Shown: positions 1-10,112, counted from the first letter of the stretch. The stretch: 64,000 bases of DNA from Setophaga petechia (GCA_024362935.1 JANCRA010000115.1:1385656-1449655); one strand, 5' to 3'. The notes: generated from the letters alone by a model not told the origin. Made by a program: numbers and translations.

Positions 1-180
1 CCTGATGTGGATCTGCACCCCCAGCAAACAGGGATTTTACAGAACCACGTGGGTATAGGGGCAGAAAATTCCCAATTCTTGCCTGACTTTCTGGAGATGA
101 TGGAGTTCAGAACAGTTTGAACAGTGTGGCTGCCTGGGCATTTCATGTGAGATCAGTGAGGGAGCAGATTTACAGCAGAA

Positions 181-522
181 AATCCCAGCATGGTTTGGGC
201 TGGAAAGGACCAAGCTGCACCAAGGGAAATACAGGTTGGATATCAGGAAAAAGTTTTTTACAGAAAGGGTGATAAAGTTCTGGAATGTTCTGCCCGGGGA
301 GGTGGTGGAGTCCCCATCCCTGGGGGTGTTTAACAAAGCCTGGATGTGGCACTGGGGGCCAGGGTTGAGTTGAGGGGTTGGGGCTGGGCTGGACTCGATG
401 ATCTTTAAAATCTTTTCCAACCTGGTGATTCTGTGATTCTGGGACTCTAAAGCCCAGCCCAGCCCTGCCATGGGCAGGGACATTTCCACCACCCCAGGCT
501 GCTCCAGCCTGACCCTGGACAC
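181..522 (-). mobile_element. CR1 LINE 3' fragment, split by another CR1
   Basis: Bases 181-210 resemble the reverse-oriented CR1 end (ATCCCAGCATGGTTTGGGCTGG). The match resumes at 442 with CCTGCCATGGGCAGGGACA and GGCTGCTCCAGCC. The two halves are interrupted by a plus-strand CR1 (211-441). Confidence 0.6.
211..441 (+). mobile_element. CR1 LINE 3' end, nested
   Basis: It carries the CR1 hallmarks in order: AAGCTGCACCAAGGG, TTTTTACAGAAAGGGTGAT, GGAGGTGGTGGAGTCCCC, GGACTCGATGATCTTTAAA, and a terminal GATTCTGTGATTCTG. The short motif GGAC flanks it at 207-210 and 442-445 and may be the target-site duplication. It is 5'-truncated and non-coding. Confidence 0.75.
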
Positions 523-813
523 AGCTCCTGTGGCCAATCCAAGCCTGTTATCTCTGACAATCTCAGCTGTTATCTCTTCTGCAGGACCAGGCTGGACCTG
601 TTGCTGTGCAATAAATGTCAAATGAAACATTCCAAGTGGAAAACAGGTTTGTCACACTTGACACACAGCAGTGCAGGGGGTGAGCACAGTGAGACCATCA
701 GGGCAATGTTTGGAATATCCTGAGGCTTCTCAGAGCTCATCCCTGTGTCCTGTGGCATCAGGAATTATCCTGCCTTCCCAAGTGTTCCTTAGGAGAGATG
801 GCAACAGCATTAT

Positions 814-1191
814 TGTGACCCTGTTCACAGGGGTTTTTGGACTGGGGAAGAGACAAGGATCTGACTCCATGTTTCAGAAGGCTTCATTTATTATTTTATG
901 ATATATATTATATTAAAACTATACTAAAAGAATAGAAGAAAAGGTTTCATCAAAGCTAAGAACACAATAAGAAAGAATGATAACAAAGGTTTGTGTCTCA
1001 GACTCTGTCTGAGCCAGCTGACTGTGATTGGCCATTAATTAGAAACAACCAACATGAGCCCAATCCCAGATGCACCTGTTGCATTCCACAGCAGCAGATA
1101 ACCATTGGTTACATTTTGTTCCTGAGGCCTCTCAGCTTCTCAGGAGGAAAAATCCTAAGGACAGGATTTTTCATAAAAGATGTCTGTGACA
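814..1191 (-). mobile_element. Solo LTR (copy A) with perfect 6-bp TSD
   Basis: A 378-bp LTR has TGTCACAG...GGTCACA ends in minus orientation and is bounded by CATTAT at 808-813 and 1192-1197. It contains an AATAAA-type signal (read on minus) in the AT-rich part, and closely matches copies at 4.9, 30.8, 41.5, 54.0, 58.9 and 60.7 kb. The 6-bp TSD suggests an ERVK-like (class II) element. There is no internal viral sequence, so it is a recombination-derived solo LTR. It lies downstream of exon 6 on the gene's strand. Confidence 0.85.
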
Positions 1192-2528
1192 CATTATATA
1201 AAGCACAGCACAGCAGCTTACATTATTAAACCCAAAGAGTTTTTAAACTCTAATTTACTCTGCAGCTCCTACAATGATTTTGTTTTCAGATGCCACCGGC
1301 CCTGTCTGTTGAATTTGCCTGTCCTGATGAGATGTGAGGTTTGCTCCTTGCTGCACCACGGAAATGCACTCCTGGATTTAATTCCAGGAGTGGGTGGAAG
1401 GCAGCAATTTCCTGGACTTGCCTTTTGAGCAAAGAAAAATCATTCAACAGTCAAGACAGTTTAGCAGCTGAGTCATTTGCTGCAAAAGAAATGCCCAGAT
1501 AGACAAAGAAATGCCTTGATCTGAGGGAGATAATTATTTTCTTAGCACATAAGGGGGAGAACCCAAGAGATGCAAAGGGAGACCTGAACTCCAGGTTTGT
1601 GCTCCTGGCTGGGATTTGTGACCCTGGATAAAACATTCCGGGCTTGGGCCGAGGTTTGCTCTGGTGGATTGAGCTCATTCCCTGAATCTCCCTCTATTTT
1701 CCTATTTGTACACTGTTTTTAAGGACAGAAAGAGATTTTTACACCTGAAATGCTCAAACCTGGGCAGAGAGAGCTTCAGCCACGTGTGGTTATAAATCCA
1801 CATCTCCCTTTTCCATGCCTAAGCAAAGATTTGATACCAGAAAAGACCAACAAACCTCTATTATTCTGCCTTTTAAACCTAATTTCACCAGAACTAAACT
1901 AAAATCTCATTGCTTTCCCCACGTTTCCCAGTCATTAGGGTGACTCAGTGCTGTGTGTACAAAACAAAGTTCTGCTGGCTTAGAAAACCAAAGCCAAACA
2001 AAAATATTTAGAAGGAAGCAGCACAGCTGGAAATCTGGGGAAGCCTTGTGCTGCTGCCTTGCAGCACTTAGAACATCACAAACATGACAGACTCCTTCAT
2101 CTGCTTGGCAATTTTAAATTTAAGGGATTTAAGGGCAGGGCCTCCTCAGCAGCTTCTGAAGGCAGAAATTCCTGGGCTTTTTTGGCTGTTACAATATGAA
2201 TTTTTCCTTGATCTGTAACCTCATTCCCCCTGCATGCAAGAATGGGATGAGGACTGTTGTGAGCATTCAAAGACAAATTTAAAAACCTTTCCCAAAGGAA
2301 AGGGGGATGCTCAGCTTTCATTGTGTCCCTCCTCTGATCCCACTCAGGAGAGAGCTTGGAAAGGAGTTTGAGTGAGGAGGCTGTGCTGGAAAAGAGTGTT
2401 TAAAAAGTGCCTCCCGTGCAAAGCTGCTGTTAAATAAGTTTAAAAGCAGAAAGTTTCTGAGCTTTTCATCACAACTGACCTGCTGGGTGAGCACAGCAGA
2501 CCCAAAATGAAAATTTGAGGACACAGAC

Positions 2529-2627
2529 CTGGCAAGCACGAGGAGCTGGCGTTGGGAACTCCCTCCTTGGGCTTGAAGCTCCCAGCTGGGCATGGGGGGA
2601 CCTCGAGGCCATCAGGACAGAAGTGAC
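2529..2627 (-). CDS. Exon 6: cysteine-rich module, 3' boundary uncertain
   Basis: The acceptor TTAAATTCTCTCCAG is good, and the exon enters in phase 1 as exon 5 requires. The peptide is HFCPDGLEV, PPCPAGSFKPKEG, then NASSSCLP, a CPxG...CPxGSFxPKEG pattern that fits GCC2/GCC3-like modules well. NAS is a possible N-glycosylation site. The proposed donor, CCAG|GTCTGT at 2527-2528, is weak. The frame stays open past it, and a second GTCAGT donor lies about 50 bases on, so the end could be later. No following exon could be recognised between 1 and 2500. Confidence 0.75.
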
Positions 2628-3948
2628 CTGGAGAGAATTTAAAAAATGCATTAAAAAAAAAATCCCAACATTCTGGGCTGCTCTGGCTCCACCTGCTTCA
2701 AAATGCTTCTTGCTGAGCTGGCAGAGGAAATTCAAACATCTAATACAAAACAATGTTTTTAAATTCAAAACATACACTGACATTTCTGGCTGAATTAGTT
2801 TTATTAGCAGGGTTAGAGCTAATTGTTGTCTCTTTCTACTCCAATTCTTCTGCTGTCTCCAAGATCAGGGAGATTAAAGATCAGCTGAGGCATTCATAAT
2901 ATTTTCCCAAGCACCACATTCCTCTCCCCAGTTCCATACATGATCTTTCACTGAAAATCCTGCTGCCAGTTGTACACTGAGACAAAAAGCTGACATTCCC
3001 CTAGAATTAATTGCTCTTCCCAATTAAGGTTTTGCAGAACCTGATCATCAAATGGTTTCCTAAACTCCAGATTGATATTTGAAGAGCAGAAAGAGAAAGA
3101 AAGCAGGATTAACTGAGCCACTGCTCTGCTGAAATCCATTGCTGTGCACGTCTCTCATGCAGGCAACACTAAATACACAGATTATGTGTCATTAAAATCA
3201 GTCAAAGCAGGGAAAAGAACATGGGAACCTCAGGCTGCTGATGGAATCCCAACTCCTCATCACCTCAGGGCTTTGGGATTGCTCTGGAGAGCTTGGATTT
3301 AGGGACACTGAATTCCACCAGGGATACTCTGTGTTTGTACTGAACCCCAGGCACAAATAACAATTCCTGCTTCTATTCCCTCCCTGTGCTTTACAGCTGC
3401 ACTACTGAGATGTTGATCTCTTTAGCTCTCCCATTCACCCTTCTCCTGGACAGCAGGGGAGGAGCACAGAAATTCATTATTTAATAGGAGGGCTCTAATT
3501 ACATCAGAATTGAGTTACTGAGCTTGGTTTCTCTGCAGGAGGCACCTGGAGCTGCTGATGGAATCGAGCCAGGGCTTGGAGGAGAGGGGAAACCATGGAA
3601 GGGTGCTGGATTGAAACTGCTGATCCTTCCACGAGCTGCCAGCTGCACCCACTGCCCACCAGGCCCAGTCCCTGGGGGCTCAGGTGGGCTGGGAAATGGG
3701 ATTGAAGCTGAGGGGGTGTGCAGGGAATGGTTGGTGATGGTGATGCTGCTGCTCCCTTTAGCCCCAGCTGCCCTTGCCAGGGGTACTGAAGGACAGGACA
3801 GGGTTAATGTGGAGGGCTTGGAGGGATAATTCACAGGAAACAAGCACAATGAGCAAGCTCATCTTGGACTAGCAAATCCTCTCTGGGCTTATGCTCATTG
3901 TCTGGGACATGCCAGGAGTTGAATTCTCTTTTTATAGGGAAACTGTGG

Positions 3949-4836
3949 TATCAGTGCAGGACAACCCCAGCCAGGGAATAATGTGCAATGACTCCATGAT
4001 TCAGAAGGCTGAACAATTGCTATGTTATATTATATATGGTATTAAATTATATTATATAATATTTTATATTATTTTATATTTTGTATTTTATAAAATATAA
4101 TTTATATTATATTATATAATATAATATATACTCTACTCTATATAGAGTATACACTATACTCTATACTAACTATAGACTCTACACTATACTCTATATTAAC
4201 TACACTAAAGAAAAACCCATGACCCTTTCCAGACAGTCACGACACAGCTTTGATCCAATTAGTCAATCAATCCAAAACAACCAATCAGCAAAGTTCAGTC
4301 AGGGAATAACGTGCAATGACTCCATGATTCAGAAGGCTGAACTATTGCTATGTTAAATTATACATGATATTAAATTATATTATATAATATTTTATATTAT
4401 TTTATATATTGTATTTTATAAAATATAATTAATATAATATAATATAATATAATATAATATAATATAATATAATATAATATATACTCTACTCTATATAGAG
4501 TATACACTATACTCTATACTAACTATAGACTATACACTATACTCTATATTAACTACACTAAAGAAAAACCCATGACCCTTTCCAGACAGTCACGACAAGC
4601 TTTGATCCAATTAGTCAATCAATCCAAAACAACCAATCAGCAGAGCCCAATTAACAAATCACTCTTGGTAAACAATCTCCACAACACATCCCACATGTGC
4701 CAAACAACAGGAGCAGCAAGTAGAGACAAGAATTGTTTTCATTCCCTTCTCTGGGCTTTCTCACTGCCTTCCCCAGGAAAAATCCTGGGAGAGAGAATGA
4801 TGTCTGTCTCTCTCTCTGGAAAATGTGAACACCACA
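3949..4836 (-). mobile_element. Solo LTR (copy B) with internal 328-bp duplication
   Basis: In minus orientation it starts TGTGGTGTTCACATTTTCC and belongs to the same subfamily as the copy at 57.8-58.2 kb. It is bounded by CTGTGG (3943-3948) and CTGTGC (4837-4842), a 5-of-6 TSD. It is about twice the size of its relative because a 328-bp segment (3983-4310) is repeated in tandem, including the AT-rich tract and the CTCTATATAGAGTATA palindrome. It sits in intron 5 of the cysteine-rich gene. Confidence 0.7.
4029..4560. repeat. AT-rich tracts inside LTR B
   Basis: Two runs of AATAT/TATA-rich sequence (about 4029-4200 and 4360-4560) belong to the two copies of the 328-bp duplication. The second holds an uninterrupted (AATAT)n stretch near 4430-4480 that is shorter in the first. 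Confidence 0.8.
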
Positions 4837-4915
4837 CTGTGCCCATGGCCATCCAGTGCTGGAAGGTTTCTCCCTCCCTCTCACTGAAGAGTCAGGAATT
4901 CCAAAGGCAAAGATT

Positions 4916-5289
4916 TGTGGTGGGGTTCACAGGGGTCCCAGGATGAGGGAAGAGATGAGTGTTGACTCCATGTTTCAGAAGGCTGACATTATTTTATGAT
5001 ATATATTATATTAAAACTATACTAAAAGAATAGAAGAAAAGGTTTCATCAAAGCTAAGAACACAATAAGAAAGAATGATAACAAAGGTTTGTGTCTCAGA
5101 CTCTGTCTGAGCCAGCTGGGCTGTGATTGGCCATTAATTAGAAACAACCACATGAGCCCAATCCCAGATGCACCTGTTGCATCCCACAGCAGCAGATAAC
5201 CATTGGTTACATTTTGTTCCTGAGGCCTCTCAGCTTCTCAGGAGGAAAAATCCTAAGGACAGGATTTTCCATAAAAGATGTCTGTGACA
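4916..5289 (-). mobile_element. Solo LTR (copy C)
   Basis: This copy is nearly identical in layout to LTR A: TCCATGTTTCAGAAGGCTGA, then the AT-rich tract, AAGGTTTGTGTCTCAGACTC, CAGCAGATAACCATTGGTTA, and a GATGTCTGTGACA end. It lies 80 bp beyond LTR B in intron 5. No clear TSD was found, so its left edge is approximate. Confidence 0.75.
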
Positions 5290-5774
5290 ATGGTTTTGTA
5301 ACAAAACCTTCTCAGCCTATTCCCCTGCTGCCTCATTCTGCATCTCAGGGACACCCTCAACAACACACAGCAATTTCCTAAACACAGCTTGTTTGGGTTT
5401 CTTTGAGAGAGTCAAGCAGAAAGGGAAATTAGGTAAGAAAATCAGTGTTCCCCTCTTTGGTTCCTAATGCCTACAGCTCTCACAGCAAATGGCACTTGTG
5501 CTAGCCAGTGAATCAAGGCCTGGAGTGGAGGGAGCTCTGACTGTACCCAAATCAATTTTACAGATGATCAGTTAAGAATCAGAGAGTGAGAGCTCTGCTT
5601 TCTGTGTGAGAAGAGAACCCAAAGGCTTCCCTGGTTGCTCAGCAACATTTGCACACTCTGGTTTCCATCCCGGGGCTGCCTCAGCTGCACCTCTCCCACA
5701 AACTCCCAAACCCAGCTGTGATCCTTGGTGCCCTCTCACTTTCATTTCTGCCCTTCATGAGCTTTTGTCTCATG

Positions 5775-5885
5775 AATTATTATTTTATTTTATTATTCAA
5801 TACAATATTTATAATTTAACAGAATTATTTTATATTTTTAATTATTAATAATTATGTTCTATTATTTTAAATTATTATGTAATTT
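5775..5885. repeat. AT-rich low-complexity tract
   Basis: Irregular ATTATTTTATT sequence of about 110 bp in intron 5, about 140 bp downstream (gene direction) of exon 5. No unit longer than 5 bp is visible. Confidence 0.7.
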
Positions 5886-6026
5886 TAACCTCCAGTTTTA
5901 CCATAACACAAGGAGCCTCTCTCTGTTCCACCAAGTCAGAGAAGTGTTACCAGAGCAAAATGCCACTCTAACCTCCTGAAATTCTGTGTTTTAACGAGCA
6001 CAGAGAAGCCTGTGAGATGTATTTAC

Positions 6027-6135
6027 CTGCTGGGCAGGGCTGGCAGGGCCTGGGTTCCTCAGCTGGGAGGGAAGCAGGAGTGCAGGGGACACAGAGGGTG
6101 CGAGTGGGGTTGGGCTGCTGACCTGCCGAGCAGTG
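6027..6135 (-). CDS. Exon 5: cysteine-rich module
   Basis: The acceptor is TTTTTCCCCTCAG and the donor CCAGCAG|GTAAAT. The 109-nt exon enters in phase 0, as exon 4 requires, and leaves in phase 1. It encodes HCSAGQQPNPTRTLCVPC, then CTPASLP..., then PCQPCPAG, with cysteines at exon residues 2, 15, 18, 31 and 34. The two CxPC pairs keep the family spacing. It is separated from exon 4 by a 2.6-kb intron made mostly of minisatellite and CR1. Its split Gly codon is completed by exon 6, giving PCQPCPAG|HFCPDG. Confidence 0.86.
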
Positions 6136-6411
6136 CTGAGGGGAAAAACACAAATTCACAGCAGAAAAAGGTCTAATTTGGGCCCAAAAGCAGTGTCCCA
6201 GAGAGGCCTGAGTCAGGAAAAACTCCATTACTGCATTCTTTCTCCTCTGCCCTGCACTGCTTCCACTCTGTTCTCTGATGACAATTTCTAGATGCAAAAA
6301 TGGGACCTCAGCCTCCAAGTCTGAGTGCTCACGTGAGGGTTTTGGTGGTGGCAGAAAAGCTGAGCTCTAACACTGCCAGAATTTAGATGAAAATGCTTAT
6401 TTCTTTTAATA

Positions 6412-7010
6412 GAGGGATATTTGTGTCAGAGAAAGGTTCTTCCAGAGGGAGCTGGGCACTGCCCTGAGGCTGCCAGAGCTCCAGGAGGGGTTGGACACCA
6501 CTCCAGGGATGCCCAGGGTGGGATTTGGGGAGTCTGTGAGGGCCAGGAGCTGGATTTGATGATCCTGAGGGGTCCCAGAGCTCCAGGAGGGGTTGGACAC
6601 TGCTCCCAGTGATGCCCAGTGTGGGATTTGGGGTGTCTGTGCAGGGTTAGGAGCTGGACTTGTGGGTCCCAGAGCTCCAGGAGCCTTTGGACACTGCTCT
6701 AGGGATGCTCAGGGTGGGATCTGGGGTGTCTGCAAGGGCCAGGAGCTGGATTTGATGATCCTGATGGTCTCAGAGCTCCAGGAGGGGTTGGACAGTGCTC
6801 CCAGGGATGCCCAGGGTGGGATCTGGGGTGTCTGCAAGGGCCAGGAGCTGGATTTGATGATTCTGATGGGTCCCAGAGCTCCAGGAGGGGTTGGACAGTG
6901 CTCCCAGGGATGCTCAGGGTGGGATTTGGGGAGTCTGTGCAGGACCAAGGGTTAAACTGCTGATCCTGATGGGTCTATTCCAGCTCAGGATCTCCTGTGA
7001 CTCTCTGATC
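6412..7010 (+). mobile_element. CR1 3' end with internally amplified 102-bp segment
   Basis: It begins with CR1-like AGAAAGGTTCTTCCAGAGGG and ends CTATTCCAGCTCAGGATCTCC plus a short TCTGTGA-like tail. Between these, a segment starting AGAGCTCCAGGAGGGGTTGG recurs at 6475, 6577, 6671, 6772 and 6875 (94-103 bp apart), each copy with its own GGATTTGATGATYCTGA motif. The tail of one CR1 has therefore been tandemly multiplied. It lies within intron 4, antisense to the gene. Confidence 0.7.
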
Positions 7011-7125
7011 TCCATCACCAGTTGCTCTGAATGCTTTGATGAATCAACACCCACATCCTACTGTTCAACCAGGGAGCTCTCCTTGCTGCCAAGGCCTTCC
7101 TGCATGTGCTGAGGCAGGGCAGGGT

Positions 7126-8724
7126 GCCCTGGAGGGGCAGATTGCCCTGCAGGAGGGGCAGATTGTCCCCCAGGAGGGGCAGTTTGTCCCTCAGGAGGGG
7201 CAGTTTGCCCTGCAGGATGGGCAGTTTGCCCTGCTGGAGGGGCAGTTTGTCCCTCAGGAGGGGCAGTTTATCCCCCAGGAGGGACAATTTGCCCCACAGG
7301 AGGGGCAGTTTGCCCTGCAGGAGGGGCAGTTTGACCCTCAGGAGGGGCAGTTTGTCCCGCTGGAGGGGCAGTTTGCCCTGCAGGAGGGGCAGTTTGTCCC
7401 ACTGGAGGGGCAGTTTGTCACACAGGAGGGGCAGTTTGCCCTGCAGGAGGGGCAGTTTGTCCCGCTGGAGGGGCAGTTTGTCCTGCAGGAGGGGCAGTTT
7501 GTCCCCCAGAAGGGGCAGTTTGTCCTGCAGGAGGGGCAGTTTGTCCTGCAGGAGGGGCTGTTTGTCCCCCAGAAGGGGCAGTTTGTCCCGCAGGAGGGGC
7601 AGTTTGTCCTGCAGGAGGGGCAGTTTTTCCCGATGGAGGGGCAGTTTGTCCCCCAGGAGGGGCAGTTTGTCCCCCAGGAGGGGCAGTTTGTCCCGCTAGA
7701 TGGGCAGTTTGACCTGCTGGAGGGGCAGTTTGTCCCTCAGGAGGGGCAGTTTATCCCCCAGGAGGGACAGTTTGCCCCACAGGAGGGGCAGTTTGCCCTG
7801 CAGGAGGGGCAGTTTGCCCTGCAGGAGGGGCAGTTTGTCCTGCAGGAGGGGCAGTTTGTCCAACAGGAGGGGCAGTTTGTCCCCCAGAAGGGGCAGTTTG
7901 TCCCGCAGGAGGGGCAGTCTGTCCTACAGGAGGGGCAGTTTGACCCTCAGGAGGGGCAGTTGGTCCCACTGGAGGGGCAGTTTGTCCTGCAGGAGGGGCA
8001 GTTGGTCCTGCAGGAGGGGCAGTTTGTCCCACAGGAGGGGCAGTTTGTCCTGCAGGAGGGGCAGTTTGTCCTGCAGGAGGGGCAGTTTTTCCCGATGGAG
8101 GGGCAGTTTGTCCCCCAGGAGGGGCAGTTTGTCCCACTGGAGGGGCAGTTTGCCCTGCAAGAGGGGCAGTTTGCCCTGCAAGAGGGGCAGTTTGTCCCGC
8201 AGGAGGGGCAGTTTGTCCTGCAGGAGGGGCAGTTTTCCCCCAGAAGGGGCAGTTTGTCCCTCAGGAGGGGCAGTTTGCCCTGCAGGAGGGGCAGTTTGTC
8301 CTGCAGGAGGGGCAGTTTTCCCCCAGAAGGGGCAGTTTGTCCCGCAGGAGGGGCAGTTTGTCCTGCAGGAGGGGCAGTTTTCCCCCAGAAGGGGCAGTTT
8401 GTCCCTCAGGAGGGGCAGTTTGCCCTGTAGGAGGGGCAGTTTTTCCTACTGGAGGGGCAGTTTGTCCCGCAGGAGGGGCAGTTTGTCCTGCAGGAGGGGC
8501 AGTTTGTCCCCAAGAGGGGGCAGTTTGTCCCTCAGGAGGGGCAGTTGGTCCCACTGGAGGGGCAGTTTGTCCCCAAGAAGGGGCAGTTTGTCCTGCAGGA
8601 GGGGCAGTTTGTCCTGCAGGAGGGGCAGTTTGTCCCCAAGAAGGGGCAGTTTGTCCCGCAGGAGGGGCAGTCTGTCCTGCAGGAAGGGCAGTCTGTCCTG
8701 CAGGAGGGGCAGTCTGTCCTGCTG
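7126..8724. repeat. 21-bp minisatellite, ~76 units, in intron 4
   Basis: The unit is GGGGCAGTTTGTCCCGCAGGA on the plus strand, with a few 20-bp units near 8230, 8313 and 8377. Larger blocks recur 483 bp apart (TTTATCCCCC at 7267 and 7750) and 462 bp apart (TTTTTCCCGATGG at 7624 and 8086), so groups of 22-23 units were duplicated. Because 21 is a multiple of three and the unit lacks stops, all frames are long and open; these are not genes. On the gene's strand each unit reads like a 3' splice site (CTGCCCCTCCTGCAG|GA). Confidence 0.95.
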
Positions 8725-8727
8725 TAC

Positions 8728-8916
8728 CTGTGTGCTGTGTCCATCGGGGCACACCAGTCCCTCGGGGCAGGCCCTGCAGCCCAGCTGGCCCTCGGGGGAG
8801 TGCTGGCCAGGCCCACAGCTCCTCTGGGTGCCCGTGCTGGGGTCACACGAGTGGCCCTGGGGACACGGCCGGCAGCCAGCCCTGCTCTCCAGGCTGAGGT
8901 AGCCCTGGGGACAGAC
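8728..8916 (-). CDS. Exon 4: longest cysteine-rich exon
   Basis: The acceptor TGTCCCTGCAG and the donor CACAG|GTACAG bound 189 nt, exactly 63 codons, phase 0 to 0. Eight cysteines lie in three repeats: VCPQGY, then CRPCPQGHSC, then CGPGQHSPEG...CRACPEGLVCPDG. Two consecutive CxxCP(Q/E)G units are diagnostic of GCC2/GCC3-like domains. GC content is far higher than in surrounding intronic sequence, apart from the minisatellite. The exon is tightly flanked by repeats. An antisense solo LTR ends 35 bp before its acceptor (8952-9744), and the 21-bp array begins about 4 nt after its donor (7126-8724). Being a multiple of three in symmetric phase, the exon could be skipped without a frameshift. Confidence 0.9.
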
Positions 8917-8951
8917 CTGCAGGGACACAGAAACAATGATTATTTACACAA

Positions 8952-9537
8952 TGTCTTAAGTTGCAAGATGTACCTGGGGGTGTTTATTCTGTGCCCATCT
9001 GTCAGAGCTGGGGCAGCTCTCTGCTGTTCATGGGGCAGTTTTCTTTATCTCTCCCACAGCCAATCCTCTCTCCAGGGGATATCTGCTCTTCATGGGCTAT
9101 TAATTATTAATTATCTTCTATTCATGGGCCCTTAATTATTAATTCTCTTCTGTCCATGGCCACTGAGTGTCCCTGCAGGGCTGATCCAATCCCACCATCC
9201 CATGGGGAGATGCTGTGCCCAGGGCAGGAGCCAAGCATTCCTACCTGGATCCAATCTGAGCTTTGGGACACCCCAGCAGCCTTTGCCCCCTGCATTGCCA
9301 GAGGAGCAGCTTTCTGCTGCCCTGCATGGCCAGAGGGAGCCCAGGCCCATCTGCAGCAGCCCTGGAGCTGCAGAGGAAAACTCCCCCCTTGTGCAGGATC
9401 CCTGCTCCAGCAGAACCACAGCTGGCACTGCAGGAGGGCTGAGCCCCCCTGGGATGGGGCTGGGACACCACCCTGGCACACAGGGGGCAGGGCATGGGCT
9501 GACTCTCTCACAGTTGCTTTGTATTACTGCATTTTTA

Positions 9538-9586
<49 letters not shown>

Positions 9587-9744
9587 TTCTTCCCTAATAA
9601 AGATCTGTTATTCCTACCCCCATATCTTTGCATGACAGCCCCTTAATTTCAAAATTATAATAATTCAGAGGGAAGAGTTCATATTTTCTATTTCAAGGGG
9701 GGCTCCTGCCTTCCTCAGCAGCCACCTGTCTGCTCAAACCAAGA
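8952..9744 (+). mobile_element. Solo LTR (J1) inside intron 3, antisense to the gene
   Basis: A 793-bp LTR begins TGTCTTAAG and ends near CAAACCAAGA, bounded by ACACAA at 8946-8951 and 9745-9750. AATAAA lies at 9596-9601, followed by a GTTATTCCTACCCCCATATC region shared with the copies at 17.8 and 24.5 kb. It carries an expanded TTA microsatellite. Its left edge is only 35 bp from the exon 4 acceptor. Confidence 0.88.
9539..9587 (+). repeat. (TTA)n microsatellite in LTR J1
   Basis: About 15 ATT/TTA triplets lie just upstream of the LTR polyadenylation signal. The sister LTR J3 has a longer run in the same place; J2 has none. Confidence 0.95.
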
Positions 9745-10024
9745 ACACAAATAATGAAACCAGCATCTCCAGAGATCCCCAGTGCCAGAGAGGATCTTGG
9801 ATCATTCTCAGCCTCTGTGTGCTCCCACAGGAGCCTTTTCCATCTGCACCTTGCGGGGTACTTGGAAGGACAATCTGCTTTCTCTGAGCCCAAAACTGCA
9901 GGGGTTTCCTGAAAAACTTCAAAGCAGGCTGCAAAAATCTGAGGAGAAGCCTGAGATTGGATGGTTCAAAATAAATGGGTGTAGAGGCAAAAAGAACTTG
10001 ACTTGCTTGCTCTGTTCAGCTCAC

Positions 10025-10112
10025 CTGGCAGGCTGAGAGGTTTCCCTGGGCAGTCAGCTCATTGGCAGTTCCCAGTGGGCATTTCCTTGGAGCTGCTCGG
10101 CCTCCAGGGCAG
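10025..10112 (-). CDS. Exon 3: cysteine-rich module
   Basis: This 88-nt exon starts after TTTGGATCCAG with one base (C) that completes the split Tyr codon of exon 2, and ends in phase 0 at CTGCCAG|GTGAGC. Its 29 codons read CPGG...RKCPLGTANELTAQG...ACQ, with cysteines at exon residues 1, 11 and 28. The CPxGT...L..C pattern continues the GCC2/GCC3-like rhythm. The pyrimidine tract before the acceptor is weak (TTCATTCTTTTGG), which is the main doubt. The exact phase fit on both sides (2 in, 0 out) and the protein pattern make it likely. Only 327 bp of intron separate it from exon 2. Confidence 0.8.

Noticed and set aside
1280..1420. Candidate exon 7 of the cysteine-rich gene (minus; acceptor-like AAATCCAG near 1380)
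   Set aside because: In the required phase the frame gives no cysteine pattern and soon stops; no consensus donor.
3524..3829. Plus-strand 101-codon frame containing a CTHCPPG motif
   Set aside because: Wrong strand for the gene, only one isolated Cys pair, no splice sites in phase; likely chance.
7036..8430. 464-codon plus-strand open frame of EGQFVPQ-type repeats
   Set aside because: It is a by-product of a stop-free 21-bp repeat. All frames on both strands are long, units of 20 bp break the frame, and it is antisense within an intron of a better-supported gene.
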